A stretch of DNA of 64,000 nucleotides from Martelella sp. NC20 (GCF_013459645.1 NZ_CP054861.1:2654001-2718000); one strand, 5' to 3'; counted from the first letter of the stretch, positions 38,412 through 47,424 are shown. Made by a program: numbers and translations. Notes: a model not told the origin generated them from the sequence alone.

Positions 38412-39413
38412 TTATAGCAGCAAACGGTCGAAACCGTTCACGCTTTCATTTCTTAGTCCGGCCCCGTCATGGAACAGGAACAGCGCGGCAATGCCGCGGC
38501 GGCGGGCAAGTGCGGGACCTGCCGCGCCCGCAGCCGTCAGCGCCGTCGCCCAGCCATCGGCCGTCATCGCATCCGGCGCGATTACCGAAACCGAGGCGAT
38601 TTCGCCCTCGACCGGGCGGCCGTGATAGGGGTCGATGATGTGGCTGTAGCGTCTGCCGTCGAGATCATAGCTCTGCGCCCTGAGGCCGGAGGTCGCGACG
38701 GCGGCATTGTCGAGCCTGAGCACGCCGAAGGTGCTGTCGGCGTCCGGGCGCGGGTCTTCCACCGCCACCTGCCATGGCCGGCCTTCCGGATGGCGGCCAC
38801 CTGAGAGTAACTCGCCGCTGATGGCGATCAGGAAATCGTCATGGCCGGTATTGCCGAGCTCCAGCGCCATCAGGTCCAGCGCCCGGCCCTTGGCGATGCC
38901 GCACAGATCCATGGTGAGGCCCGGCTCTTGCTTGACCAGAAGATCGCCCTCGACGGCGAGCGAACGCCAGCGCGGCGCGGCCTTGTCCTCGGGGCCGACA
39001 TTGCCTTCGATCGGCCCGAAGCCGTAGCGGGCGACGAGCGGGCCGATGGTCGGGTCGAACCAGCCATCGCTTGCCGCAGCCATGGCAAGCGCGGCATCGG
39101 CCGTGAACGCGGTCTCGGCGGAAATCCGACTGGCTTCGCGCGTTGCGACGTTGAAGCCGGTGATCTCGCTGTCGGCGCGCCAGGGCGACATCATCCGGTC
39201 GATGCCAGCGAGTAGCCGGTCGAAGCGCTGTTTCAGCGGTGCGACATCGGCGGTATCGGCCAGCGTCACGCTCCAGTTGGAGGCGAAGGCCGAACCGGTT
39301 ACGCTGGCGGTCGCGGGTGCTGCGCGGAGCAGCGCGGGCGTTGCGAGGCCGAGGCCGGCGGCCCCGGTCAGGGCGAGAAAGCGACGGCGGGTCGGGCTGT
39401 TCAGCGTGGTCAT
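38412..39413 (-). CDS. apbE: FAD:protein FMN transferase ApbE
   Basis: 333-aa periplasmic flavin transferase that attaches FMN covalently to threonines of NqrC and NqrB. Twin-arginine-like N-terminus, RRRFLALTGAAGLGLATPALLRAAPA, and the ApbE core: GLTMDLCGIAKGRALDLMA, LIAISGELLSGG and YSHIIDPYHGRPVEG (H and metal-binding region), later MTADGWATALTAAG. Located directly after nqrF, as in canonical nqr operons. Confidence 0.93.
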   Translation of the reverse strand: MTTLNSPTRRRFLALTGAAGLGLATPALLRAAPATASVTGSAFASNWSVTLADTADVAPLKQRFDRLLAGIDRMMSPWRADSEITGFNVATREASRISAETAFTADAALAMAAASDGWFDPTIGPLVARYGFGPIEGNVGPEDKAAPRWRSLAVEGDLLVKQEPGLTMDLCGIAKGRALDLMALELGNTGHDDFLIAISGELLSGGRHPEGRPWQVAVEDPRPDADSTFGVLRLDNAAVATSGLRAQSYDLDGRRYSHIIDPYHGRPVEGEIASVSVIAPDAMTADGWATALTAAGAAGPALARRRGIAALFLFHDGAGLRNESVNGFDRLLL

Positions 39414-39416
39414 GGG

Positions 39417-40643
39417 TCAGACTCCGAAATCGTCGTTGAAGATGGAATGCGGCTCGACGCCGAGCCGCGAAAGTGTGGTCAGCACCGCCGAGATCATCAC
39501 CGGCGGGCCGCAGAGATAATATTCGCAGTCCTCGGGCGCGGGATGCTTCTGCATGGCGGCGCGGACATTTTCGTGGATGAAGCCGGTGGCGCCCGTCCAG
39601 CGGTCGCCGGGCGCGGGATCGGACAGCGCCGGCGTCCACGAGAAGTTCGGATGCTCTGCGGCGATCGCGTCGAACTCCTCGACATAGAACAGGTCGGCAA
39701 GCGAGCGGGCGCCGTAGAAATAGCGCATCTTTCGCTTCGTGCCCTTGCCGATCTGTTCGTGGATCATCGCCCTGAGCGGCGCCATGCCGACGCCGCCGCC
39801 GATGAACACCATCTCGCGGTCGCTCTGCTGCACGTGGAACTCGCCGAACGGGCCGGAGGCCTGCACGTCATCGCCCGGCTTCAGCGCGAACAGATAGGAC
39901 GAGACGATGCCCGGCGGGATCTCGCGCTCGCGCCCCGGCGGCGGGGCGGCAAGCCGTATGTTGAACACGGCGCGGCCTTCCGCCGCGTCGCTCGGGCGGT
40001 TGGCGATCGAATAGGCCCGCGTGACCGGAATATCGGAGGCCCCGGTCATGTCCGGCCAGCCGGCGATGCGCCAGGAGCCGGAGAAGGCCGCGTCGATTTC
40101 GATATCGTGGAAATCCAGCCGGTAGGGCGGCGCGGTCAGTTGCATGAAGCCGCCCGCGCGATAATCGAAGGGCTGGCCTTCCGGAAGCGCCAGCACAAGT
40201 TCGCGGATCAGCGGCGCCTTCATCGTGTTGGAAACCACCCGGCAGGTGAAGCCGGTCGCACCGACGAAATCCTGCGGTACCGTGACGGAGCAGGGTCCGC
40301 GCAGCGCGGTCTGGCAGGCAAGGCGCATGTGGGACCGCCGCTCGGCCGCCGACAACACGCCCCGTTCGGTCGCCTGCGGTTCGCCCGCGCCTTCGCCCTC
40401 GACATGGACGCGGCAGAGCCCGCATGTGCCGGAACCGCCGCAGGCGGCAGGTATGCCGATGCCCGCGCGGTGCAGCACCGTAAGCAGCCGGTCGCCGCGC
40501 CGGGCCTCGAGCGTCATGGCGCCGTTCACGCTGATCCTGATCGTTTCAGCCGGGACCAGACGCGCCCGGGTTGTCAGCAGCGCGAGCGTCAGGATCACGA
40601 CCAGCGCGATGACGATGACGGCGGCAAGGGCGATCTCGCTCAT
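39417..40643 (-). CDS. nqrF: Na+-NQR subunit F, NADH:FAD/2Fe-2S subunit
   Basis: 408-aa NADH-oxidising subunit. One N-terminal membrane anchor (IALAAVIVIALVVILTLALL), a plant-type 2Fe-2S site with cysteines in AACGGSGTCGLC and a distal LACQ, FAD site RAYSIANRP, and NAD site FIGGGVGMAPLRAMI and YLCGPPVM. Ends with DDFGV, as family members do. All electron-input residues are intact. Overlaps nqrE by 4 bases. Confidence 0.95.
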   Translation of the reverse strand: MSEIALAAVIVIALVVILTLALLTTRARLVPAETIRISVNGAMTLEARRGDRLLTVLHRAGIGIPAACGGSGTCGLCRVHVEGEGAGEPQATERGVLSAAERRSHMRLACQTALRGPCSVTVPQDFVGATGFTCRVVSNTMKAPLIRELVLALPEGQPFDYRAGGFMQLTAPPYRLDFHDIEIDAAFSGSWRIAGWPDMTGASDIPVTRAYSIANRPSDAAEGRAVFNIRLAAPPPGREREIPPGIVSSYLFALKPGDDVQASGPFGEFHVQQSDREMVFIGGGVGMAPLRAMIHEQIGKGTKRKMRYFYGARSLADLFYVEEFDAIAAEHPNFSWTPALSDPAPGDRWTGATGFIHENVRAAMQKHPAPEDCEYYLCGPPVMISAVLTTLSRLGVEPHSIFNDDFGV

Positions 40644-41251
40644 GGCGACACCATCTGGGCAAAGGCCGAAAAGCCAAGCGACATCATGCCGGCAATCGTG
40701 AAGGTGATGCCGAGCCCGCGCAGGCCCTTCGGAAGGTCGGCATAGGCAAGCCGGGCGCGGATGGCGCCGAGCATGACCACGGCAACGCCGAAGCCAAAGC
40801 CCGCGCCGAGCCCGAACACGGTCGATTCCACCAGATCATAGTCGCGCTCGACCATGAACAGGCTGCCGGCGAGGATCGCGCAATTCACCGTCAACAGCGG
40901 CAGAAACACGCCGAACGAGGCGTGGATTGCCGGAAAATAGCGGTCGAGCACCATTTCGACGAGCTGGACCGTGGCCGCGATCACGCCGATGAAGGCGATC
41001 AGCTTCAGATAGGAGAGGTCGGTGTCCGGCATGCCGGCCCAGGCCCATGCGCCGGGTTTCAGGAGCGCGTTGTAGATCAGGTTGTTGAGCGGCATGGTGA
41101 CGCCCATCACCGCCACGACGGCAATGCCGAGGCCGACGGCCGCTCCCGTGCGGCGCGACAGCGCCAGAAAGGTGCAGAGCCCGAGAAACAGCGTCAGCGC
41201 CATGTTCTCGACGAAGGCTGCCTTCAGGAAAAGGCCTGCGAGTTCGTTCAT
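40640..41251 (-). CDS. nqrE: Na+-NQR subunit E
   Basis: 203-aa integral membrane subunit with six segments. VENMALTLFLGLCTFLALSRR and LLTVNCAILAGSLFM carry the two cysteines that, with those of NqrD, hold the intramembrane 2Fe-2S centre. Start ATG 41251, which overlaps the nqrD stop; a longer open frame upstream is a shadow of nqrD. Confidence 0.95.
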   Translation of the reverse strand: MNELAGLFLKAAFVENMALTLFLGLCTFLALSRRTGAAVGLGIAVVAVMGVTMPLNNLIYNALLKPGAWAWAGMPDTDLSYLKLIAFIGVIAATVQLVEMVLDRYFPAIHASFGVFLPLLTVNCAILAGSLFMVERDYDLVESTVFGLGAGFGFGVAVVMLGAIRARLAYADLPKGLRGLGITFTIAGMMSLGFSAFAQMVSP

Positions 41252-41913
41252 TGGCCCGCCTCCCCGGTTTCCGGCGGCGTGAACTCGGCGGCTTCGGCCT
41301 GTTCGGGCAGCGCCGAGCGGATCGCCCAGACCAACCCGCCGATCAGGAAGAAGGCGCTCGGCGCGAGCAGCATCAGGTTCAGCGGCGTGAACCATCCGCC
41401 CTGTTCGACCGTGGCGAACACCTGATAGCCGAGCAGTTTGCCCGTGCCGAACAGTTCCCGCAGCGAGCCGATGACGATCAGCACCAGCGAATAGCCGAGG
41501 CCATTCCCAAGAGCGTCGATCATCGACGGCAGCGGCGGATTGTTGCGCGAGAAGGACTCGGTGCGTCCCAGCACCAGGCAATTGGTGGTGATCAGGCTGA
41601 CGAACACCGAAAGCCGCTTGCTGATGTCGAAGAAATAGGCCTGCAGGAACTGGTCGATGACGATCACCAGCGAGGCGACGATGACGATCTGCACGATCAG
41701 CCGGATCGAATCCGGGATATGGCGGCGGATCAGGCTCACCAGCAATGCCGACAGCACGATCACGATCGTCAGTGATACCGACATGGTGACGGCGGTGGCA
41801 ACGGATGTGGTCACCGCCAGCGCCGAACAGATGCCGAGGATCTGCAGCGTCACCGGGTTCTGCGAAATCAGTGGTTCCGTCAGCGTCGTCCACAGGCTGG
41901 TGCGCTTGGCCAT
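41248..41913 (-). CDS. nqrD: Na+-NQR subunit D
   Basis: 221-aa membrane subunit pseudosymmetric to NqrE. ILGICSALAVTT and SLITTNCLVLGRTESF carry the conserved iron-sulfur cysteines; IRLIVQIVIVASLVIVIDQFL is a hallmark segment. Pro/Glu-rich C-terminal tail of about 15 residues. One base from nqrC. Confidence 0.95.
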   Translation of the reverse strand: MAKRTSLWTTLTEPLISQNPVTLQILGICSALAVTTSVATAVTMSVSLTIVIVLSALLVSLIRRHIPDSIRLIVQIVIVASLVIVIDQFLQAYFFDISKRLSVFVSLITTNCLVLGRTESFSRNNPPLPSMIDALGNGLGYSLVLIVIGSLRELFGTGKLLGYQVFATVEQGGWFTPLNLMLLAPSAFFLIGGLVWAIRSALPEQAEAAEFTPPETGEAGQ

Positions 41914-41914
41914 C

Positions 41915-42715
41915 TCAGAACTCCCCGCGCTTGATCGCGGCGATCAGCGGGCCGTAACCGTCCGGACCGAGCCAGAAACGCATTGTTCTGGTAAGGGCAT
42001 TCGAGGTTCGGGTGGCGCCGGTAATGCCATCGACCTCATAGGCATTGCCCGCCTTTCCGTGTGCGACGGCGAAGCGGATATTGCCGGCGTCGTCGGCAAT
42101 TTCGGTGCCGGCGAACTGGGCGAGGAAGGCGGGCTCCTCAATGCGCCCGCCAAGGCCGGGGGTTTCGACCTGGTCGGTGATCGCAAGGCCGGCGATCGTG
42201 TTCATGTCGCCGTTCAGCGCCAGTATTGCGTTGATCGGGCCGACATATCCCGCACCGCTGATCGGCAACAGCGCGAGCTCCATATCGCCGGCATCGTTGC
42301 GCAACAGGTAGATCTGCACGAAATCCGGGCGGCGGCCGATGCCGGCGGTGTCCTCGCCCGGCGTCAGCGTCTTCCAGTTGGAGTCGTTTTCAAGCGCTGC
42401 GGGAAGGGTTTCGGGCGTGATATCGGCGGCGGCCCGGCCCTTGGGCAGGTTGATGATGACGGTCGAAAGCGCGCCGCCGGATTGTTCCAGAAGCCGGGAC
42501 ATGCCGGGAATGCCGGCCACCAGCGCCTCCAGCCGCGCCTGCTGCTCGGCCGCGCGGTTCGCTGTCTGGATCGGGCGCAGAACCACCGTCGCGCCGCTCA
42601 CCATCAGCGCGCAGACGGCCGATACGATGAAGGCGATTGCCACCGTCTTGAAACGGTTCTCGTTCGGCAGAGCCAGAAACCGGCGCCACGCCGAAATCGG
42701 GTTCAGGTCAGCCAT
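41915..42715 (-). CDS. nqrC: Na+-NQR subunit C, covalent-FMN subunit
   Basis: 266-aa subunit with one N-terminal membrane anchor (FKTVAIAFIVSAVCALMVSGATVVL) and a periplasmic FMN-binding domain. The ApbE target sequence is DGITGATRTS, with T235 as the flavinylated threonine (S/T-G-A-T-x-T/S pattern). ATG 42715 overlaps the nqrB end by 8 bases. Intact flavin site, in contrast to NqrB. Confidence 0.93.
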   Translation of the reverse strand: MADLNPISAWRRFLALPNENRFKTVAIAFIVSAVCALMVSGATVVLRPIQTANRAAEQQARLEALVAGIPGMSRLLEQSGGALSTVIINLPKGRAAADITPETLPAALENDSNWKTLTPGEDTAGIGRRPDFVQIYLLRNDAGDMELALLPISGAGYVGPINAILALNGDMNTIAGLAITDQVETPGLGGRIEEPAFLAQFAGTEIADDAGNIRFAVAHGKAGNAYEVDGITGATRTSNALTRTMRFWLGPDGYGPLIAAIKRGEF

Positions 42716-43520
42716 GTCGTTTTCTCCTGCGGGCATGCCAGAGGGCGATCGCGGTTTCATCCAGTAGCGGAGCGACAAGCGAGGCCAGCAGCGCTGCCGA
42801 CACCGCAATGCGCACCGGCGGCGCGCCCTCCCAGTTGAGCGTGAACATGATGACGAGGGCGGCGAAAATCGCGCCGTTCAGCCAGCCGCCGAGCCGGGTC
42901 GAGGCGCTTGCGACCGGATCGGCCACCAGCAGCACGAGCACCAGCGCGAAGGCCGGCAGCACCGGCTGCAGCGGCAGCCCGGCGAAAAGGCCGGCGGCGG
43001 CAACAACCACTGCGCCAAGAATGACCCGTGCCGGCATTACCCCGGCCACCATGCCGATGATACCGGCCGGAACCGCCGCCCAGGCGACCGGTAGGACCAT
43101 ATCCGGCCAGGGGGCGGTGACAAAGCCGAAGCCGAGAAAGGCGAGCGTCACGGTCGCCGGGTTCAGGATATTGCGCCCCCAGCCGCCGAACACCAGCTCC
43201 GCCATCACCGAGCCGAAGCTGATGCCGAGCACGAAGGCCAGGAGGCCGAGTTCCTCCGGCGCAAGGATCGCGACGGCGAGCGCCGTCAGCGCGCCGGCGA
43301 AGGATGGCGGCTGGGCGCGCGCCAGCATGAAGACGATATGCCAGAGCCCGGAAATGACGAGCGCCAGCGCGAGCCGCAGCACGGCATCCGTGCCGCCATA
43401 CCAGAGCCAGGCAAGGGCAATCGGCATCACCGCCGCCAGCAGCAGGAGGGCGACCGTCTCGCGGTCCCACAATCCAAGCGTGGGGCCCAGCGTCGGGCCC
43501 CGCATCGGGCCACGGATCAT
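42708..43520 (-). CDS. nqrB: Na+-NQR subunit B / RnfD-like protein, strongly reduced
   Basis: 270-aa membrane protein; family members are about 350 (RnfD) to 410 aa (NqrB). LVFGGWGRNILNPATVTLAFLGFGF and LLVADPVASASTRLGGWLNG identify it. Two parts are missing relative to NqrB as I recall it: about 100 N-terminal residues, and a block after LGFGF that normally carries the SGAT FMN-attachment threonine. No S/T-G-A-T occurs anywhere. SGLWHIVF (S57, H61) stands where V. cholerae has GGFWEVLF, whose Gly and Glu are linked to quinone and Na+. No frame break is seen, and the start overlaps the nqrA stop, so it looks like a genuine short form. Confidence 0.85.
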   Translation of the reverse strand: MIRGPMRGPTLGPTLGLWDRETVALLLLAAVMPIALAWLWYGGTDAVLRLALALVISGLWHIVFMLARAQPPSFAGALTALAVAILAPEELGLLAFVLGISFGSVMAELVFGGWGRNILNPATVTLAFLGFGFVTAPWPDMVLPVAWAAVPAGIIGMVAGVMPARVILGAVVVAAAGLFAGLPLQPVLPAFALVLVLLVADPVASASTRLGGWLNGAIFAALVIMFTLNWEGAPPVRIAVSAALLASLVAPLLDETAIALWHARRRKRHG

Positions 43521-44785
43521 GCCGCCACCTCCTCTTTCTCGATCCGGTTCAAAAGCCCGCGAAGCTGGGCGGAGAGGCTCGGCTCGGCCGCCGTCACATA
43601 ATCGACAAGCGCCAGATCCTCCTCCAGAAGCGAAAGCGCACCGAGGCGGGCTGCATTTTCCTGGTCGCCGGAGGAAAGCGCGCGGATCAGCGCCACGGCT
43701 GGAATATCGCCGCCGAGCGCCTGTTCGAGCGCCGTGGTCGGGATGATGGGAAGCGGCCGCGCGGCTTTGGTCAGCGCCGCTGAGAACCAGTGGTTCCGGC
43801 GATGGCCGGCGCTATCGCCGAGAACCGTCACCTGCCGGTCGCGCGGCCCGAGCCAGTGGCCCGAATGGCCGTCGATATGCGAGCCCGCCATGATGTGATG
43901 CGGTCCGGGCCGCACGAAGCCGAGACAGAGGCCGCGCATATCCGCGCCGGGCTGACAGCGCACCAGGCGCTGCCTTGTGAGTGCTGGACCGGTGACGGAA
44001 ACCAGCCGCGTTTCCGGCGCCATTCCGGTTTCAAGCAGTTCGCCGATATCGGCGACATCCTCGGCATGGATATCCCATACCCTGTCCTCGATCGAGGCCG
44101 GCGCAAGCCGGTGCACCTGCAGCCCCGCAAGGCCGAGCGGGTGCAATGTGCCGACGCGGACGCGGCGGACGCCCTGCGGCAGATCGGCGTCGATCCGCGC
44201 ATTGCCGGCCTCGCAGAAGAAAAGCCGCTCGCCGGTCAGACGCCCGAGCGCTTCGAGCCCGCGGGCGAGCGCATCCTCTCGCCCCTTCAGGGCAAGGAAG
44301 GGGGAGGGCGCGCCGGGCCGGCTGTCCGTCGCCATCACGATGATCGCCGATGGTATCTCGTCCGGCCCCGGCATGCGCCCGAAAGGGCGGCTGCGGATGC
44401 GGCGCCAGAGCCCTGCCGCCTTGATCAGCGAACGCAGCTTTGCTGCATCCTGCCCGACGCTTCCGGTGTCATAGGCAAAGCGCTGGCCGGTCTCCTCGCC
44501 AAACAGCACCAGCCGGATCAGCCGTCGGCCGGGCTCCATCTCGATGGATGCGACGCGCGCGGCCATCGGGGCAACCAGCTGAATATCCGGCGCATTGCGC
44601 AGGCTCAGCAATGGCTGGCCCTGCGACACGATGTCGTCAACGCCAACGAGCGGCGTGACGCGCAACTCCTCGCCCGGGGCCGGCGTCAGTGCGGCCTCGA
44701 CGGTCAATACCGTGGGAATGTCGCTAGAATCCGGTGATATCGAGCCGGCGGTCAAAGACAGACCAGAGCCAAAAAGGCCGATCAA
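43517..44785 (-). CDS. nqrA: Na+-NQR subunit A
   Basis: About 422-aa cytoplasmic subunit with no membrane segment. Family landmarks: LTPLVG-like VTPLVGVDDIVSQGQPLL, VAPMAARVASIEMEPGRRL, FVRPGPHHIMAGSHIDGHSG, and a C-terminal LSSGDQENAARLGALSLLEEDLALVDYVTAAEPSL. TTG 44785 is preferred because GGAGAGG lies 4-5 bases upstream; ATG is absent nearby. First gene of the nqr operon; diverges from the pentaheme cytochrome gene. Confidence 0.9.
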   Translation of the reverse strand: MIGLFGSGLSLTAGSISPDSSDIPTVLTVEAALTPAPGEELRVTPLVGVDDIVSQGQPLLSLRNAPDIQLVAPMAARVASIEMEPGRRLIRLVLFGEETGQRFAYDTGSVGQDAAKLRSLIKAAGLWRRIRSRPFGRMPGPDEIPSAIIVMATDSRPGAPSPFLALKGREDALARGLEALGRLTGERLFFCEAGNARIDADLPQGVRRVRVGTLHPLGLAGLQVHRLAPASIEDRVWDIHAEDVADIGELLETGMAPETRLVSVTGPALTRQRLVRCQPGADMRGLCLGFVRPGPHHIMAGSHIDGHSGHWLGPRDRQVTVLGDSAGHRRNHWFSAALTKAARPLPIIPTTALEQALGGDIPAVALIRALSSGDQENAARLGALSLLEEDLALVDYVTAAEPSLSAQLRGLLNRIEKEEVAA

Positions 44786-44915
44786 CGCGCCTCTCCTCAA
44801 AAACTTGAATGCAAATACAATTCAAACATACTGACATTTGATTTGCCGGGGTGAAACATATTGTTTAGCATTCCCACACGTTCAGACTAAGGGTTTTCAA
44901 CAGGGGTGGAAAGAC
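44786..44915. promoter_or_regulatory. Divergent promoter region nqrA / pentaheme cytochrome c
   Basis: 130 AT-rich bases between divergent genes. Inverted repeats: TTGAAT-N9-ATTCAA (44805-44825) and AAACA-TAT-TGTTT (44854-44866). These could bind a shared regulator, but neither matches a factor I can name with confidence. The AT-richness contrasts with surrounding coding DNA and fits promoter function. Confidence 0.5.
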
Positions 44916-46088
44916 ATGTCATCGGAAGTTGGTCGAAATACCTCAAAAATCCTCTTGATGGTGGCTGCAATATTGACAATTGTCAATTTTAGTACTACCC
45001 ATGCGCAGGAAAATTCTTCTGATGCGGTGGAGGCGCTGAAGCTCTATGTCATGCCGCAGTCCGGTCCATTCCGCCCCGATCAGATACCGGTTCCCCAGCA
45101 GGAACTGATCTCCGCCTGGGCGCGTTCCGCCCATGCCGATGCCTCCGCCGAAGCCTTCACCCACTGGGACGGCGACGGCGAAATACCCGCCAATTGTGCG
45201 GCCTGTCACGCCGGCGCCGGCTTCCGCGATTTCCATGGGCTGGATGGCAGCGCGCCGGGCATCGAGGGGCCGACGCCGATCGGCGGCGTGGTCGATTGCG
45301 ATACCTGTCACAGTCCCGGCCTTGGCGAAATTGCGGCAATCACCCTGCCGAGCGGTATAGAGCATCCGGTGGCGCCGGGCGTTCAGGCCGCCTGCATGAC
45401 CTGTCATATCGGCCGCGAGGCCGGCGCCAGCGTGACGAGGGCTGTCGGCGACAAGGCCGAGGATACGCCGGACCCGTCGATCAATTTCGTCAATCCGCAC
45501 TATGCGCTGGCCGGGGCGATGCGGCTCGGCAGCATCGGGGCGGGCGGCTTCGAATATCCCGGAAAGGCCTATAGCGGGCGGTTCTTCCATGCCCGTCCGA
45601 TCGCCGATTGCGCCTCCTGTCACGATCCGCACACGCTGACGGTGGCCGAGGAAACCTGTCTCACCTGTCATGAGAACGGGGCGCCCGAGGCGATCCGGAT
45701 CTCTATGATCAGCTATGACGGCAGCGGCGACATCTCCAAGGGCATCCGCTCCGATATTGAGGCCAATTCGGCGCTGCTGCTGAAAACCATTCAGGACTAC
45801 AGCGTCAACATCGCCGGCGCGCCGATCGTGTTCGAGCATTCCTATCCCTATTTCTTCCTTGATGCCGACCGGGATGGGCGCGGCGACAGGATCGACGGGA
45901 AGCCGCAGACCTACAAATCCTGGACCCCGCGCATGCTGAAGGCTGCCTATAACTGGAAGTTCGTGAACGCGGATTCCGGAGCCTTCGTGCATAACCCGCA
46001 TTATGCGCTGCAACTGCTCTATGATTCCATTGCGGATCTCGCGGGCCCGCTGAATATCGATGTCGAGGCGCTGGGCATCCAGCGCTGA
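44916..46088 (+). CDS. Periplasmic pentaheme c-type cytochrome
   Basis: 390-aa secreted protein. Signal sequence SKILLMVAAILTIVNFSTTHAQ. Five CXXCH haem sites: CAACH, CDTCH, CMTCH, CASCH and CLTCH, all in the first ~280 residues; a haem-free C-terminal region follows (about 280-390, with EHSYPYFFLDADRDGRGD). No membrane anchor beyond the signal. ATG 44916 follows AGGGGTGGAAAG. Divergent from nqrA, so possibly a redox partner of the Nqr-type complex; family name not recognised. Confidence 0.88.
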   Translation: MSSEVGRNTSKILLMVAAILTIVNFSTTHAQENSSDAVEALKLYVMPQSGPFRPDQIPVPQQELISAWARSAHADASAEAFTHWDGDGEIPANCAACHAGAGFRDFHGLDGSAPGIEGPTPIGGVVDCDTCHSPGLGEIAAITLPSGIEHPVAPGVQAACMTCHIGREAGASVTRAVGDKAEDTPDPSINFVNPHYALAGAMRLGSIGAGGFEYPGKAYSGRFFHARPIADCASCHDPHTLTVAEETCLTCHENGAPEAIRISMISYDGSGDISKGIRSDIEANSALLLKTIQDYSVNIAGAPIVFEHSYPYFFLDADRDGRGDRIDGKPQTYKSWTPRMLKAAYNWKFVNADSGAFVHNPHYALQLLYDSIADLAGPLNIDVEALGIQR

Positions 46089-46098
46089 CGGCGAAGCG

Positions 46099-46581
46099 TT
46101 ACGCCTTGCCGGCGACGCGGCGGGCCATTTCCCGCGCGGTCAGTCCTGTCGTTGGCGCGCCGCCGCGGAAAAGGCTGTGCCACGTGCGTTGCCGGCATAG
46201 CCACGGCCCGTCGTTTTCCCGCACATAGATATCTTCCACGCGGCTGATGGCGATTGGCGGCTTCGAGGTCTGGGGCGGGTCGCCATCGTGCGCATAGAGC
46301 GTACAGATCCAGTCCGCCTCGGCCCCGGTGTCGCTAAGCGACTTCAGCCAGAAATTGCCGACAAGGTGAACATTCACCCTCGGGCCGCGTTCCCTGCGCC
46401 AGCCATAAAACGCGCGGATCTGTTCGCGGCCCTCGTATCGTGCGGTCTGGCTTAGAAACAGGCCGTCCGGGGTATAGTGTTCGGCGGCGTTTTCGCCCCA
46501 GTTGAAGTCGACATCGTGCCAATAGGCAATGAGGCGCTGCTCCAGGTGGCGGGAAATGGCGCTGGTCCTGTCGGTGTGCAT
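46099..46581 (-). CDS. SnoaL/NTF2-like protein
   Basis: 160-aa cytosolic protein of the nuclear-transport-factor-2 fold (cone-shaped alpha+beta barrel used by ring-hydroxylating dioxygenase beta subunits, ketosteroid isomerases and SnoaL cyclases). Pattern YWHDVDFNWGENAAEHYTPDGLFLSQTARYEGREQIRAFYGWR and VHLVGNFWLKS, then WICTLYAHDGD. It lies downstream of the TIM-barrel gene on the same strand, in the island controlled by the GTTTCA palindrome. Substrate unknown. Confidence 0.75.
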   Translation of the reverse strand: MHTDRTSAISRHLEQRLIAYWHDVDFNWGENAAEHYTPDGLFLSQTARYEGREQIRAFYGWRRERGPRVNVHLVGNFWLKSLSDTGAEADWICTLYAHDGDPPQTSKPPIAISRVEDIYVRENDGPWLCRQRTWHSLFRGGAPTTGLTAREMARRVAGKA

Positions 46582-46605
46582 TGCTGGCCCTCCGGCGCGG
46601 GATCC

Positions 46606-47424
46606 TCAGGCTGTGCCCGCGCTCCAGCCATTGAAGCAGTCGCGCATGGTCACGGTCTCGGTCATCACATCGTCGCTGCTGGCATTCAGGAAATCCTGAT
46701 GGACATATTCGATCGCCAGCGCGCCGTCATAACCGATGTCCCTCAGCGTACCGAACAGGGCCGGAAAGTTGATGCTGCCACGGGCGAAGCGTTCCTGCAG
46801 CTTGCCCATGCGCGCCTGCCGCAGATGGATGTGGGCGGCGTTCCTGCACAGCGGATCGATCTGTTCCTGCGGATAGCCGAGGCAGACGAAATGCGAATAA
46901 TCGAGCGCCAGCCGGATGCCGGTGCGATCGACCAGCTCTTCCACAATCACCGGCGATTCCGCGAAGGAGCGGATGATCGGCTCGATGCATATCTCGGCGC
47001 TGAAACCTCTGGCGACATCCAGCAGAACCTTGAGGCTTTCCGCCGACGCAGCCATCGCCTCGGACCGCGACTGGCCGGGATTGATGATGCCGGGCAGGAA
47101 GAACACGGTCGAAATCCCCGCGGCATCGGCAAAGGTCAGAACCCTTTCGAGATCGCGGGCATTGGCATCGATGGAGCCGGAGAGGGCGAGGTTGCGGTCG
47201 GCAAGGCTGTCGCCGAAATGATGGTAGTAATTGGGCGTCGTCACCCCGAGCGCTGCGACCCGCTCGGCGGCAGCCTGGGGATCGCCCAGCACCTGCGCCT
47301 TGTCGAGGCCCGGACGTCCCTTGGTGCTGATGTCGAGCGCGCCGATGCCGAGTATGCGGGAAATACCCGCGGCCTCCTCCAGCGTAAGCGCTGGAAATGA
47401 CCAGGATGTGAGCGACAGATACAT
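46606..47424 (-). CDS. Sugar phosphate isomerase/epimerase family TIM-barrel protein
   Basis: 272-aa AP-endonuclease-2-like TIM barrel. The start MYLSLTSWSFPALTLEEAAGISRILGIGALDI and later ICIEPIIRSF, LALDYSHFVCLG, HIHLRQAR and YDGALAIEYVHQDF are the metal-ligand strands (E, D/H, H, E). ATG 47424 follows GAGGAGGAAAC. It is divergent from the MBL-fold gene across an operator. Likely isomerises or dehydrates an intermediate of the island's pathway. Confidence 0.82.
   Translation of the reverse strand: MYLSLTSWSFPALTLEEAAGISRILGIGALDISTKGRPGLDKAQVLGDPQAAAERVAALGVTTPNYYHHFGDSLADRNLALSGSIDANARDLERVLTFADAAGISTVFFLPGIINPGQSRSEAMAASAESLKVLLDVARGFSAEICIEPIIRSFAESPVIVEELVDRTGIRLALDYSHFVCLGYPQEQIDPLCRNAAHIHLRQARMGKLQERFARGSINFPALFGTLRDIGYDGALAIEYVHQDFLNASSDDVMTETVTMRDCFNGWSAGTA

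Noticed and set aside
44854..44866. AAACATATTGTTT as a further copy of the island operator
   Set aside because: The arms are in the opposite order (TGAAAC...GTTT rather than GTTTCA...TGAAAC) and the spacing differs, so it is not the same site.
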